From assembly GCA_949285255.1 (NCBI GenBank), contig CASDXV010000012.1, positions 1 through 48,161 of the forward strand: a DNA stretch of 48,161 nucleotides, written 5' to 3'. This stretch comes from an uncultured bacterium. GTDB lineage: Bacteria > Cyanobacteriota > Vampirovibrionia > Gastranaerophilales > Gastranaerophilaceae. A program made the position numbers and the translations under genes. The first letter of the stretch is position 1, and each line of letters starts with the position of its first letter. The notes beneath the pieces are model-generated. The model had not been told where the DNA came from and did not search any database. It saw nothing but the letters and a program-made list of their open reading frames with translations. Shown piece by piece: positions 35,260 to 42,329 of the stretch.

Positions 35260-37029
35260 ATGCGCAATTTTAAACTTAAAAAGCTGGATGTGTTTTTGCT
35301 TTTGGCAGGCTTTTTATTTTCTGTTTCCCCGTCATTGTCATTGCCAATGGAAGGTGGCATGGGCGTTGGTAACTTTGACCCCGGTGTTGTTGACCAAACA
35401 AACTTAATTCAGTTAAAAGAATATGAACATAGAACTCGTGAGAACCTCGAAGAGCACGAAAGAGGCCGCGAAGTTATTGAAATGAATAAAAAAATGAAAG
35501 AAGAAGTTGACAAACTTCCCAACAAAGAGGTGAGTTTTAAACTTAATTCAATCAAATTCACCGGTAATACTCAATTTACCGAAGAGCAGTTGATGGACTT
35601 GATTTGTGAAAAAATCGGTCAGGAAGTTACAATCAACGACCTTATCGGTTATGCCAATATGGTTACGGAGTTTTATCAACAAAGAGGTTATATTTCAACA
35701 ATTGCTTATCTTCCCCCTCAAAAAGTTCAAGACGGTAACGTCGAAATCGTTATTATGGAAGGTAAATACGGTAAGGTTGAAATTGAGGGTAACAAATGGG
35801 CAAGAGATAAATTTGTCCGAGCTACGTATTTAAAAGATAAAAATATTGAAACAGACAAAGTATTAAACGTACTTGATATTCAAGAAACCCTAAGAGAAAT
35901 GAACGCTTCAAGATATATGAAAGCGCAAGTTTCTATGAATGATAACGAAGAATCCGCTCAGTATACGGATTTAACTTTGCAAATGAAAGACAGATTCCCG
36001 ATTGACTTTGACTTCCGTTTTGATAACCAAGGTCGTGACGCTATCGGCTTAAACCGTGCGGTATTCTTTGCAGGTATGTATAACCTGACAGGCTGGGGCG
36101 ATAAATTATTGTCAACAACATCACTTGCAAGACGTTCAGTCAGCCAAGGTGTTTTCTACTCTATTCCCGTTGGTCGCCATGAAACAAAAATCAACTTAGG
36201 CTACAGCTATAGCGGTGTTACAATGGGCGAAGATTTGAAAGACCTTGATATTAAAGGTAGTTCACACAACTTCTTTGGTGGTATTTCAAGACGTTTGGTA
36301 AAAACAGAAAACTATAAATTATACGGTGATATTTCTTTAGATATAAGAAACACCAAAACTACAATCGGTGAACAAAAACTCACTCTGTATGATTACAAAA
36401 CAAGAGCCTTAAGGGTTAACTTAACAAACATTAAAGATGACTTTTACGGTAAATGGTTCGGTAACATCGGTGCAAGCATAGGTTTGCCTATTATGGGTGC
36501 ATCTGACGAGTATGACGGCTATCACTACGATTGGCTGCCTACAAACAAATTCGTAAAAGTTAACGCTAATATCTCAAGACTTCAAATTTTACCTATGAGG
36601 TCTATGGCAATTATCCAAGCAGGCGGTCAATGGGCAAGCCACGGTTTGTATCCGTCTGAAAAAATGCAATTTGGTGGTATTTCTACAGTTCGTGGTTACG
36701 AAGAAGGTTTCTTCCTTAATGACTACGGTGTAACTGCATCTTTAGAATTAAGGTCGCACATTCCATTTTTGAACAGAATTTTGCCTGAAAAACTAAGATT
36801 TATCGATGATTCTATTCAATGGGCAGCATTCTATGATGCAGGTTGGTTCGGTAATGTCGGAACAAGCACATACGGCCCTAATTATATGATGAGTGTGGGC
36901 GGCGGTCTTATCGTAAGATTGACTAAATACTTATCAGGTAACGTCTATATCGGTATTCCTATCGGTGATAAGCCTGAGGGTGCATCAAACTGCCGTGTTC
37001 ACTTCACAATTACATCAAACATTCTGTAG
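35260..37029 (+). CDS. Two-partner secretion transporter (FhaC/ShlB-type TpsB)
   Basis: Outer-membrane beta-barrel that recognises and exports TpsA. 589 residues: a signal peptide (about 1-28), an N-terminal helix/linker rich in Glu and Arg (~48-85), two POTRA domains (NSIKFTGNTQFTEEQL near 92; KYGKVEIEGNKWARDKF near 169) and a C-terminal 16-strand barrel with the L6-loop motif GGISTVRGYEEG near 471-482 and the terminal strand ending in hydrophobic residues. Closest functional parallel is FhaC/ShlB/HecB. AAGGA precedes the ATG and a strong terminator follows. Confidence 0.93.
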   Translation: MRNFKLKKLDVFLLLAGFLFSVSPSLSLPMEGGMGVGNFDPGVVDQTNLIQLKEYEHRTRENLEEHERGREVIEMNKKMKEEVDKLPNKEVSFKLNSIKFTGNTQFTEEQLMDLICEKIGQEVTINDLIGYANMVTEFYQQRGYISTIAYLPPQKVQDGNVEIVIMEGKYGKVEIEGNKWARDKFVRATYLKDKNIETDKVLNVLDIQETLREMNASRYMKAQVSMNDNEESAQYTDLTLQMKDRFPIDFDFRFDNQGRDAIGLNRAVFFAGMYNLTGWGDKLLSTTSLARRSVSQGVFYSIPVGRHETKINLGYSYSGVTMGEDLKDLDIKGSSHNFFGGISRRLVKTENYKLYGDISLDIRNTKTTIGEQKLTLYDYKTRALRVNLTNIKDDFYGKWFGNIGASIGLPIMGASDEYDGYHYDWLPTNKFVKVNANISRLQILPMRSMAIIQAGGQWASHGLYPSEKMQFGGISTVRGYEEGFFLNDYGVTASLELRSHIPFLNRILPEKLRFIDDSIQWAAFYDAGWFGNVGTSTYGPNYMMSVGGGLIVRLTKYLSGNVYIGIPIGDKPEGASNCRVHFTITSNIL

Positions 37030-37045
37030 TATAATTAACATAAAT

Positions 37046-37075
37046 AAAGCCCCCTCATTTTTGCGGGGGCTTTTT
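37046..37075 (+). terminator. Rho-independent terminator of tpsB
   Basis: Stem AAAGCCCCC / GGGGGCTTT with a ten-base loop and five T, about 16 bases after the tpsB stop. Confidence 0.9.
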
Positions 37076-37127
37076 AGTGTTAATTTATTCTCTATAAAAG
37101 GGTGTTTTTCCTCTCTTATTATTACTA

Positions 37128-37156
37128 TTGTGACATTTTAACTATCTGCATATAAT
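37128..37156 (+). promoter_or_regulatory. Promoter of the small membrane protein (leaderless type)
   Basis: TTGTGA at 37128-37133, a 17-base spacer and a perfect TATAAT at 37151-37156. Six bases separate the -10 from the ATG, so transcription should begin on the start codon. Confidence 0.6.
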
Positions 37157-37162
37157 ATTGTT

Positions 37163-37531
37163 ATGAAAATGCATAATTACATATCTCTCAATCTGCTTTC
37201 TATGTCGAGTTATGCTGGATTTGCAGCGTTAAGGTTCGTTGTGGCGAAATATTATCAAGATGTAGAGTTCGCGAGGATAAATAATTTGGATGAAGGCATG
37301 TACATGACAATATCAGCGCTGCCTATAGCAATTCTTTTTCTCGGATTTGTCTATTTGGCCGTGTTTTTGCTTGCTTGTTTTTTGATTGAGCTTTTTGTGA
37401 GAGTGAAGTTTAAAAAACAGGGCGGGTGTATAAGGTTTAAAAATGAAATATTGGAGGTTGTCCATGTTATTTTGTTTTACTTTGGGATTGCTCTTCTACC
37501 TTTTGTTAATCCCTTCTGGTTTGCCATATAA
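37163..37531 (+). CDS. Small membrane protein, unknown, at the prophage edge
   Basis: 122 residues with three or four membrane segments (about 11-28, 50-80 and 100-120) and a basic cytoplasmic loop (VKFKKQGGCIRFKNE, about 88-102). No family recognised. It stands alone between the tpsB terminator and the first prophage gene, in plus orientation, with its own TTGTGA/TATAAT promoter and no ribosome binding site. It may be a host gene or a prophage cargo gene next to the boundary. The overall hydrophobic pattern and a good promoter support it being real. Confidence 0.6.
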   Translation: MKMHNYISLNLLSMSSYAGFAALRFVVAKYYQDVEFARINNLDEGMYMTISALPIAILFLGFVYLAVFLLACFLIELFVRVKFKKQGGCIRFKNEILEVVHVILFYFGIALLPFVNPFWFAI

Positions 37532-37600
37532 GGCTATTTTCTAAAACAGATATAAAAACTCTGAATATTTTATCCGTTTTATTTATAAATACATATTGCC

Positions 37601-37843
37601 CTAATCTCCATGGGTGTGCAGGAAGTAATCATAAATTTTATCTATTTTTTCTTTAATCTCGCCCCACTGATTTTTTAACTCTTCAATGTAGATAACAGAG
37701 GCAAAACGTTTCTGGCATTCGTTCATAATTTCTCTGTGCTTTTTTTCAAGTGCCTCAGGGGTGACAAAAATCTTTGTCTGCGCGGCAAAAAGTATTATTA
37801 CAATTAAAATCGGTGCAAATTCAAGATAGTTTTCTATATTCAT
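37601..37843 (-). CDS. Prophage small membrane protein, holin or spanin candidate
   Basis: 80 residues with one N-terminal membrane helix (about 9-25, FAPILIVIILFAAQTKI) and a charged, probably coiled-coil tail (EELKNQWGEIKEKIDKIYDYF). It starts 11 bases after the terminase gene with AAGGAAT before the ATG and is the last gene of the prophage transcript. Size and topology would fit a one-helix holin or an inner-membrane spanin, but no signature confirms either. Confidence 0.6.
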   Translation of the reverse strand: MNIENYLEFAPILIVIILFAAQTKIFVTPEALEKKHREIMNECQKRFASVIYIEELKNQWGEIKEKIDKIYDYFLHTHGD

Positions 37844-37854
37844 ATAATTCCTTT

Positions 37855-39144
37855 CTAAGTAATGGGAAAATAGTACTCTACAAGGTAGCTGGCGGCATCA
37901 AACGGGTGAGAGAGGTATTTTAGCTCTTTGTTGTTTTTAATTGCCCAATATGTCGGTATATCAATATTAGAGCCGCCCTCTCGGTATTTTAGATTGTTCA
38001 GGTTGTATATCAATTTCTCGCACTTCGGGTCAATTAATATGTGTCTTTGCCCGTCCATGGTTTGCATCATGGAGCAAAATGCGGCTACTCTGTTTTTAAT
38101 AGGCGGGTTAAACTGCCTCAGGTGAAACTCTACATTTCTTTTCATTCTCTGGGCAAAAAAGTTTCTTATCAGCATGTAATTTGTATACTCGCTTACACAA
38201 GTGCGATTATCGCCCGAGGCGTCGCCGTTTATGATTATTTTGCCTTTGTGATTAGGGTATCTTCTGGCGAATTCTTCACAGGTTTTTGTTGTTGTGGTGT
38301 TCTCAAGAACAATTTCATCAAAGAAATATACCCTGTGGTTGTCAATGTGGGCAAGTAACCAGCACATAGGGTCTACGTTAAAGTCGCAGGATATATGCAG
38401 GTCGCAAAATTCCAGATAGTTTATTTTTTCTATATTTTCTTTTGAAAAGTTAGGTACAACAAGGGGGCAATTATCCTCTTCAAATTCGCCCAAGACATTT
38501 TTTTTGTAATAATTTTCATCATATGCGCTTTTTAGATTTTCGCAAAAATCTTTTGGCAGATAGATATTTTCCGTTGACGGTGCCAAAACAAGCCGCCAGT
38601 TGGGTTTTTTGTTTTCATAAAAATTTTTATATATCCAGCCCCTTCTGCTTTGAGGGTTGGTGTGGCCAAAAATTCTGTATTTAAAATCTTTCCAGTTTTT
38701 CTTTTTTTTCTGGCGCATACGCCCCAAAAGCATTTTAAATGTTGCCTCAGGGATATCTGACATCTCCTCAATTTCTGCAAAGCCGAGGTTAAGAGATTTT
38801 AGTTTGTTCGGTTCGTCAAAGTGCCTGAAAAGTATGTTTGAGCCGTTTTTAAATACTATTTTTTGCTGAGATTTTATAAACTGCCAGTCGTTACCCTCCT
38901 GAAGTTCAAAGTTGTCAAAATGTTCAAAATAGGCTTCAAGCGTTGTATCACGTACAAGAGAATAAGTCTGTGCCCCGCAAAGTCCGTTTATACCGGGGAA
39001 CTTTAAGCACAAAAGTGTCCCTAAAAGCGACCCGGCCCAGGTTTTACCTGAGCCGAATCCTCCTTGATATACGCATACGTCGAGTTCTTCATTGTGCGGC
39101 ACTTCGAGAAATTTCTTCTGGGTTTTAAGGAGTTTGTATTTCAT
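37855..39144 (-). CDS. Prophage terminase large subunit
   Basis: ATP-driven DNA-packaging motor with a nuclease. 429 residues: Walker A GGFGSGKTWAG near 28-38, a Walker B-type LGFAEIEEMSD near 120-130, the motif III region GHTNPQS, and a C-terminal RNase H-like nuclease with HISCDFNVDPM near 229 and IINGDASGDNRT near 300-311. Length is typical. AGGGGG lies upstream of the ATG. It overlaps the end of the portal gene by 20 bases, so both are probably on one message. Confidence 0.92.
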   Translation of the reverse strand: MKYKLLKTQKKFLEVPHNEELDVCVYQGGFGSGKTWAGSLLGTLLCLKFPGINGLCGAQTYSLVRDTTLEAYFEHFDNFELQEGNDWQFIKSQQKIVFKNGSNILFRHFDEPNKLKSLNLGFAEIEEMSDIPEATFKMLLGRMRQKKKKNWKDFKYRIFGHTNPQSRRGWIYKNFYENKKPNWRLVLAPSTENIYLPKDFCENLKSAYDENYYKKNVLGEFEEDNCPLVVPNFSKENIEKINYLEFCDLHISCDFNVDPMCWLLAHIDNHRVYFFDEIVLENTTTTKTCEEFARRYPNHKGKIIINGDASGDNRTCVSEYTNYMLIRNFFAQRMKRNVEFHLRQFNPPIKNRVAAFCSMMQTMDGQRHILIDPKCEKLIYNLNNLKYREGGSNIDIPTYWAIKNNKELKYLSHPFDAASYLVEYYFPIT

Positions 39145-40828
39145 TTTTATTGCCCCCTAAAGAAGAGTTCTGAGCGGTTTTTACATCGTTGTTATTCAAA
39201 AGAAATTTTGATGTATTTTCTACTCCAAGGCTGCTTAGTGCGTATTTAAAACATTCTTCCCAGTTGATTTTTTCGGCAAGCGAGCCTACTTTTGCAAATT
39301 CTGAGATTGTTTTTTCTATTTCTTTAAATTTGTTGTTTTTAGCAAGTGTTGTTTTTCTGTCGGAGTATCTGTAGATAAAGTTGCCCTCTCTGACATCGGG
39401 GGTAATCTCGATAGTTACTGCTTTACCCTCAACTTCTGTGCTTATTTTTGTATTTTCAAGCATAAAGTTTGCATTTGTAAGGGCTGTTTTTTCTAAAAGC
39501 GGTATAATGATTTTTCTGTTTATTGAATCTACAAGCCAGTTAAGGCGAGCACTTTGACCGTTTGCACTGTAGTTTATTTCAGTTGCGCTGCGCTCAAGAG
39601 GCTGCAATTGCCCTGCCATATTTTCAAATACGCCTGTAGCGCTTTCAATCTGGCTTTTAAAGAATTTAATAAATTCCCAGCCGCCAAGCATGGCGCTGAA
39701 ATTAAGCGGTTGAGGCATTTGAGGTAAAAGCGAGGGGTCGTATTCAATTATTTTACCCGGTTTTACTTCTATCTCTCCGTGGAATGCCCCTCTTGGTGCT
39801 AAAAACGGAGGATTGGACACGAGTTTATGACCTAAAATTTGTGTCTGCATAATCTCGCCTGCCGCCTCAAGTACGGGTAAAATGGGCGATAACGGGCTTA
39901 AACCGCGCTTTGTTGCGGGGTCTTGAGTTATGTTTGCGTAGATATATGGGCAGCTTATATAAGGATTTGCTTCGTTTTGAACTACGGCGACCCTGCCTAC
40001 AACAACAATAAGGCGGTTTTTTAAAATTTTTCCGGATTCAAGTCTGATGTTTCCCCAAAATTTTAATACTTCAACAAGTCCGTCAGATACGCCTGTTGTG
40101 TCTTTGTCTTTTTTTGAGCGCTCAAGCAGAGTTTCAAGCTCATATTTAACGGTGTCATTTATGGTGAAGTTTTCTTTATTTTCAAGGATTTCATTTACTT
40201 CCATCCAGCTTCTTTGAATTTTAGGGCATGCGTCCCAGTTTTGCGCCCTATTTGTATCAAAAACAAAGTCATGCGAGGGTATAATCTTTAGCGATGCGCC
40301 TTCATAGGTTTTTTCTTTAATTACCTTAAAAGAATCTAGCATGGGGTTTTGGATTTTTTCATAAAGAGTTGTAGCAATGCGCCTTTTTCTCCATCTTGTT
40401 TCCCAGCCCACAAAGAGGATTATTTCCCCTGTTTCAATAAGTTTGTCTATTATTTCTTCAAGTTTTTGTGAGAATTTCATCTTCTCAAGAGCCCTGCATA
40501 AAAATATTTTGTGGTTGTTAGCGCGCTCAGAGCTTGAGTTATCCGTCTCAGAAACGTCAAAAAGCCCCTCGGGATATGAGGATATTGCCTCAAGCAAATG
40601 CGCCTTAAGAGTTGTCGCCTGCTCCCACGCATCAGGCAGGGAGAGCTTTTTTGTGCCGAGTTCACTGTGGCTGTGTGATGAGTATATGGCGTTTTTTATG
40701 CTTTTTATGTGCGAGAGTTGGTTTCGCCTTTTTTCGTGCAAATTGTCGAACTTGTTTACGATTTTATTTTTTATTTCTTCAAGTTCCAAATCACTGAGCT
40801 TTATCTGCTCAAATTCAGTATTTTTCAT
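39125..40828 (-). CDS. Prophage portal (head-to-tail connector) protein
   Basis: 567 residues, the dodecameric ring for DNA entry. Size and layout fit podovirus portals: an N-terminal helical region (NLHEKRRNQLSHIKSIKNAI), a central wing/stem (IIPSHDFVFDTNRAQNWDACP near 186-206, NPYISCPYIYANITQDPATKRG near 285-306) and a C-terminal crown (SATGVFENMAGQLQPLERSATE, about 396-417). The C-terminal tail is Asn/Ser-rich. AAAGG precedes the ATG. It lies between the small and large terminase genes rather than after both, which is uncommon. Confidence 0.88.
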   Translation of the reverse strand: MKNTEFEQIKLSDLELEEIKNKIVNKFDNLHEKRRNQLSHIKSIKNAIYSSHSHSELGTKKLSLPDAWEQATTLKAHLLEAISSYPEGLFDVSETDNSSSERANNHKIFLCRALEKMKFSQKLEEIIDKLIETGEIILFVGWETRWRKRRIATTLYEKIQNPMLDSFKVIKEKTYEGASLKIIPSHDFVFDTNRAQNWDACPKIQRSWMEVNEILENKENFTINDTVKYELETLLERSKKDKDTTGVSDGLVEVLKFWGNIRLESGKILKNRLIVVVGRVAVVQNEANPYISCPYIYANITQDPATKRGLSPLSPILPVLEAAGEIMQTQILGHKLVSNPPFLAPRGAFHGEIEVKPGKIIEYDPSLLPQMPQPLNFSAMLGGWEFIKFFKSQIESATGVFENMAGQLQPLERSATEINYSANGQSARLNWLVDSINRKIIIPLLEKTALTNANFMLENTKISTEVEGKAVTIEITPDVREGNFIYRYSDRKTTLAKNNKFKEIEKTISEFAKVGSLAEKINWEECFKYALSSLGVENTSKFLLNNNDVKTAQNSSLGGNKNEIQTP

Positions 40829-40840
40829 AGTCTGCCTTTC

Positions 40841-41245
40841 TTAAATTTTATCAGGGTCGAGCCCTTCTATGTTTTCAAATATGGATTTTTTATTTTTTAA
40901 TTCTTCATGCCTGTTGCCCCCGAGCTGTTTGCAGAGTCCGTCAAGTGCTCTTAGTGCAAGCTGAGGCTCTTTTAGGCCGTTTTCGTCTTCAAAAAACGCA
41001 TATTCAATGATTTTTAAGTATTTTTGAACAACAAATGCCTTTGTGATTTCGAGTTTTTGCGCACTTTGTTTTATTATTTTGTTTAGGAAATTGATTTTTT
41101 TCGGGTCATCGAGGATTTTTTTTACATTTGTAACAGAGTTTTTATTTTTGTAGCCTGCAAGGTGCGCACTGTGCTCTGCATCTAGTGTTCTGGCATAGTT
41201 TTCAAGAAATTTTTTTTGATTAATATTTATATTATCTTTATCCAT
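40841..41245 (-). CDS. Probable prophage terminase small subunit
   Basis: 134 residues. NQKKFLENYARTLDAEHSAHLAGYKNK near 8-34 and the following NVKKILDDPKKINFLNKI match the DNA-binding N-terminal pattern of terminase small subunits (Terminase_2 style: ...FVENYL...A...AGY...A.....L..P.V...I). The rest is helical oligomerisation region with a C-terminal acidic tail likely to contact TerL. No clear ribosome binding site precedes the ATG. The portal gene starts 12 bases downstream. Confidence 0.72.
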   Translation of the reverse strand: MDKDNININQKKFLENYARTLDAEHSAHLAGYKNKNSVTNVKKILDDPKKINFLNKIIKQSAQKLEITKAFVVQKYLKIIEYAFFEDENGLKEPQLALRALDGLCKQLGGNRHEELKNKKSIFENIEGLDPDKI

Positions 41246-41269
41246 TTTTAATATTTCTTAATAAAGTAA

Positions 41270-41298
41270 TTGATTTTTATAGATAAGTTATGTACAAT
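41270..41298 (+). promoter_or_regulatory. Plus-strand promoter inside the minus-strand prophage operon
   Basis: TTGATT at 41270-41275, a 17-base spacer and TACAAT at 41293-41298. It points away from the structural genes and towards the terminator at 41334-41355. Confidence 0.5.
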
Positions 41299-41304
41299 AA
41301 ACTT

Positions 41305-41355
41305 GTTGTTAATGCTTCGGCTAGTATGCGAATGGGGTTTCGACCCCTTTTTTTT
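41305..41355 (+). ncRNA. Candidate small RNA between TerS and scaffold genes
   Basis: A promoter (41270-41298) and a strong intrinsic terminator (41334-41355) frame a transcript of only about 50 bases, antisense in direction to the late genes and lying between them. The RNA would end in a UUCG-capped hairpin and includes a possible second small stem (TTCG at 41317-41320 with CGAA at 41329-41332). No open frame of note. Expression is unproven. Confidence 0.4.
41334..41355 (+). terminator. Plus-strand intrinsic terminator with UUCG loop
   Basis: Stem GGGGT / ACCCC closed by TTCG, then eight T at 41348-41355. On the minus strand there is no T run, so it acts only on plus-strand transcripts. Confidence 0.82.
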
Positions 41356-41362
41356 GTCCGAT

Positions 41363-41408
41363 TTTTAAAAAAACCTCAGGCAGCCTCGAAAATCAAGACT
41401 ACCCGAGG
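41363..41408 (-). terminator. Minus-strand terminator after the scaffold gene
   Basis: On the minus strand, CCTCGGGTAG pairs with CTGCCTGAGG (two G-T pairs), followed by seven T. An alternative inner pairing uses GCCTCG/CGAGGC. It follows the scaffold stop by about 11 bases and would separate scaffold and coat genes from TerS, portal and TerL. Confidence 0.65.
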
Positions 41409-41418
41409 CAAGGAGTTG

Positions 41419-42057
41419 TTAGCTGCGGATTAAATCCATTATCTGTGCGTTAATTTCATCTTCATGCTTTAGAAATTCATCTGTTGTCATAGCGTCAATG
41501 TCACTTGCGCTATAGTATTGGCGGCTTTTTAAACTGCCGTCAATTTCGCTTTTGCCGTTATTTTCAAGTTTGTTTAAAAATTTTGAATTTTCCTGCTGCA
41601 AAAAGTTTGCATACTTCGGGTTTTGGGCGCAAAAGCGCTTTATTGCGTCTTCTTCCATTCTTTTCACGATTTGTGCGATTTTATCCAGTTCTTCTTTGTC
41701 AAAATTTGCACCAAGTGAGTTTAAATATTCAAATAATACTTCTCTGCCGTTGAAAAAATCAGGATTTTGTTTCATAAATTCTTCAAAAACGACAGGTTTA
41801 TCGGTCTGAATTTGAGCCTTAACGGGTGTTTGAGGTGTTGTGTTAATATTTGTATTATTTGTGTTAGAAGTTGTTTGCTTTGGGGCATTATTTAAGTACA
41901 AGGACTTTAAGAGAGCTGAAAGAACTTCTCTTGAGTTGTTCTGTGTACTAAGCGATGCATTTTGACGTTGGTTGGTATTAGTGCTTGGCGCTGCAGTTGC
42001 GGGCTGCTTGGCAAGAAGCGCTCTTAGCAAAAGTTCTTGGACCATATTATCTTTCAT
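41419..42057 (-). CDS. Probable prophage scaffolding protein
   Basis: 212 residues. The N-terminal half is Gln/Asn/Thr-rich and disordered (KQPATAAPSTNTNQRQ). The C-terminal half is charged and helical, with repeated coiled-coil-like segments (KEELDKIAQIVKRMEEDAIK near 119-138). Position directly before the coat gene's location and composition match scaffolds in podovirus head modules; no catalytic motif is present. AGGAAGGG precedes the ATG. It stands between terminators on both sides. Confidence 0.6.
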   Translation of the reverse strand: MKDNMVQELLLRALLAKQPATAAPSTNTNQRQNASLSTQNNSREVLSALLKSLYLNNAPKQTTSNTNNTNINTTPQTPVKAQIQTDKPVVFEEFMKQNPDFFNGREVLFEYLNSLGANFDKEELDKIAQIVKRMEEDAIKRFCAQNPKYANFLQQENSKFLNKLENNGKSEIDGSLKSRQYYSASDIDAMTTDEFLKHEDEINAQIMDLIRS

Positions 42058-42089
42058 CTTATCCCTTCCTTTAACCTAGTTTTACAAAC

Positions 42090-42111
42090 GTCCCCTCGGG
42101 GACTTTTTTTT
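42090..42111 (+). terminator. Plus-strand terminator-like hairpin at the edge of the hairpin array
   Basis: GTCCC/GGGAC stem (42090-42103) followed by eight T. It faces the opposite way to the flanking structural genes. In the minus direction it has only a short T tract. Confidence 0.6.
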
Positions 42112-42325
42112 GGCGAAGCCGGTGCAGATGACTTGCGATGAGCAAGGCTTCTGCACTACGCTTACGAGCGAAGCTCGAAGCGCAGCACGACTGTGCGCGC
42201 TGAGAGCGAGTGAGTCTTTGGTGTGTGAAGTGCGTATGTGGCAAGCGAGGAGCTTGGCACAAAGCACGAACCGTACCCGAGCGAAGCTCGAATTGTGACG
42301 CGATGCGTCCAATGAGAGCAAGCTC
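42112..42325 (+). repeat. Array of small GA-loop hairpins
   Basis: Non-coding, GC-richer island between the scaffold and coat genes. Read on the plus strand it packs at least seven perfect or near-perfect short hairpins: GGC-GAA-GCC (42112-42120), CTTGC-GATGA-GCAAG (42132-42146) inside an outer GTGCAG/CTGCAC, CGAGC-GAA-GCTCG (42165-42177) inside CGCTT/AAGCG, GCAC-GACT-GTGC (42185-42196), CAAGC-GAGGA-GCTTG (42242-42256), a second identical CGAGC-GAA-GCTCG (42278-42290) and GACGC-GAT-GCGTC (42297-42309). All loops begin with GA. Open frames in three directions run through it only because it lacks stop codons; none has gene-like composition or a ribosome binding site. Confidence 0.75.
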
Positions 42326-42329
42326 GTAT

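Noticed and set aside
41334-41347. A tRNA T-arm (GGGGTTTCGACCCC)
   Set aside because: The loop is too short for a T-loop, no acceptor, D or anticodon arms can be placed around it, and it is followed by eight T as in a terminator.
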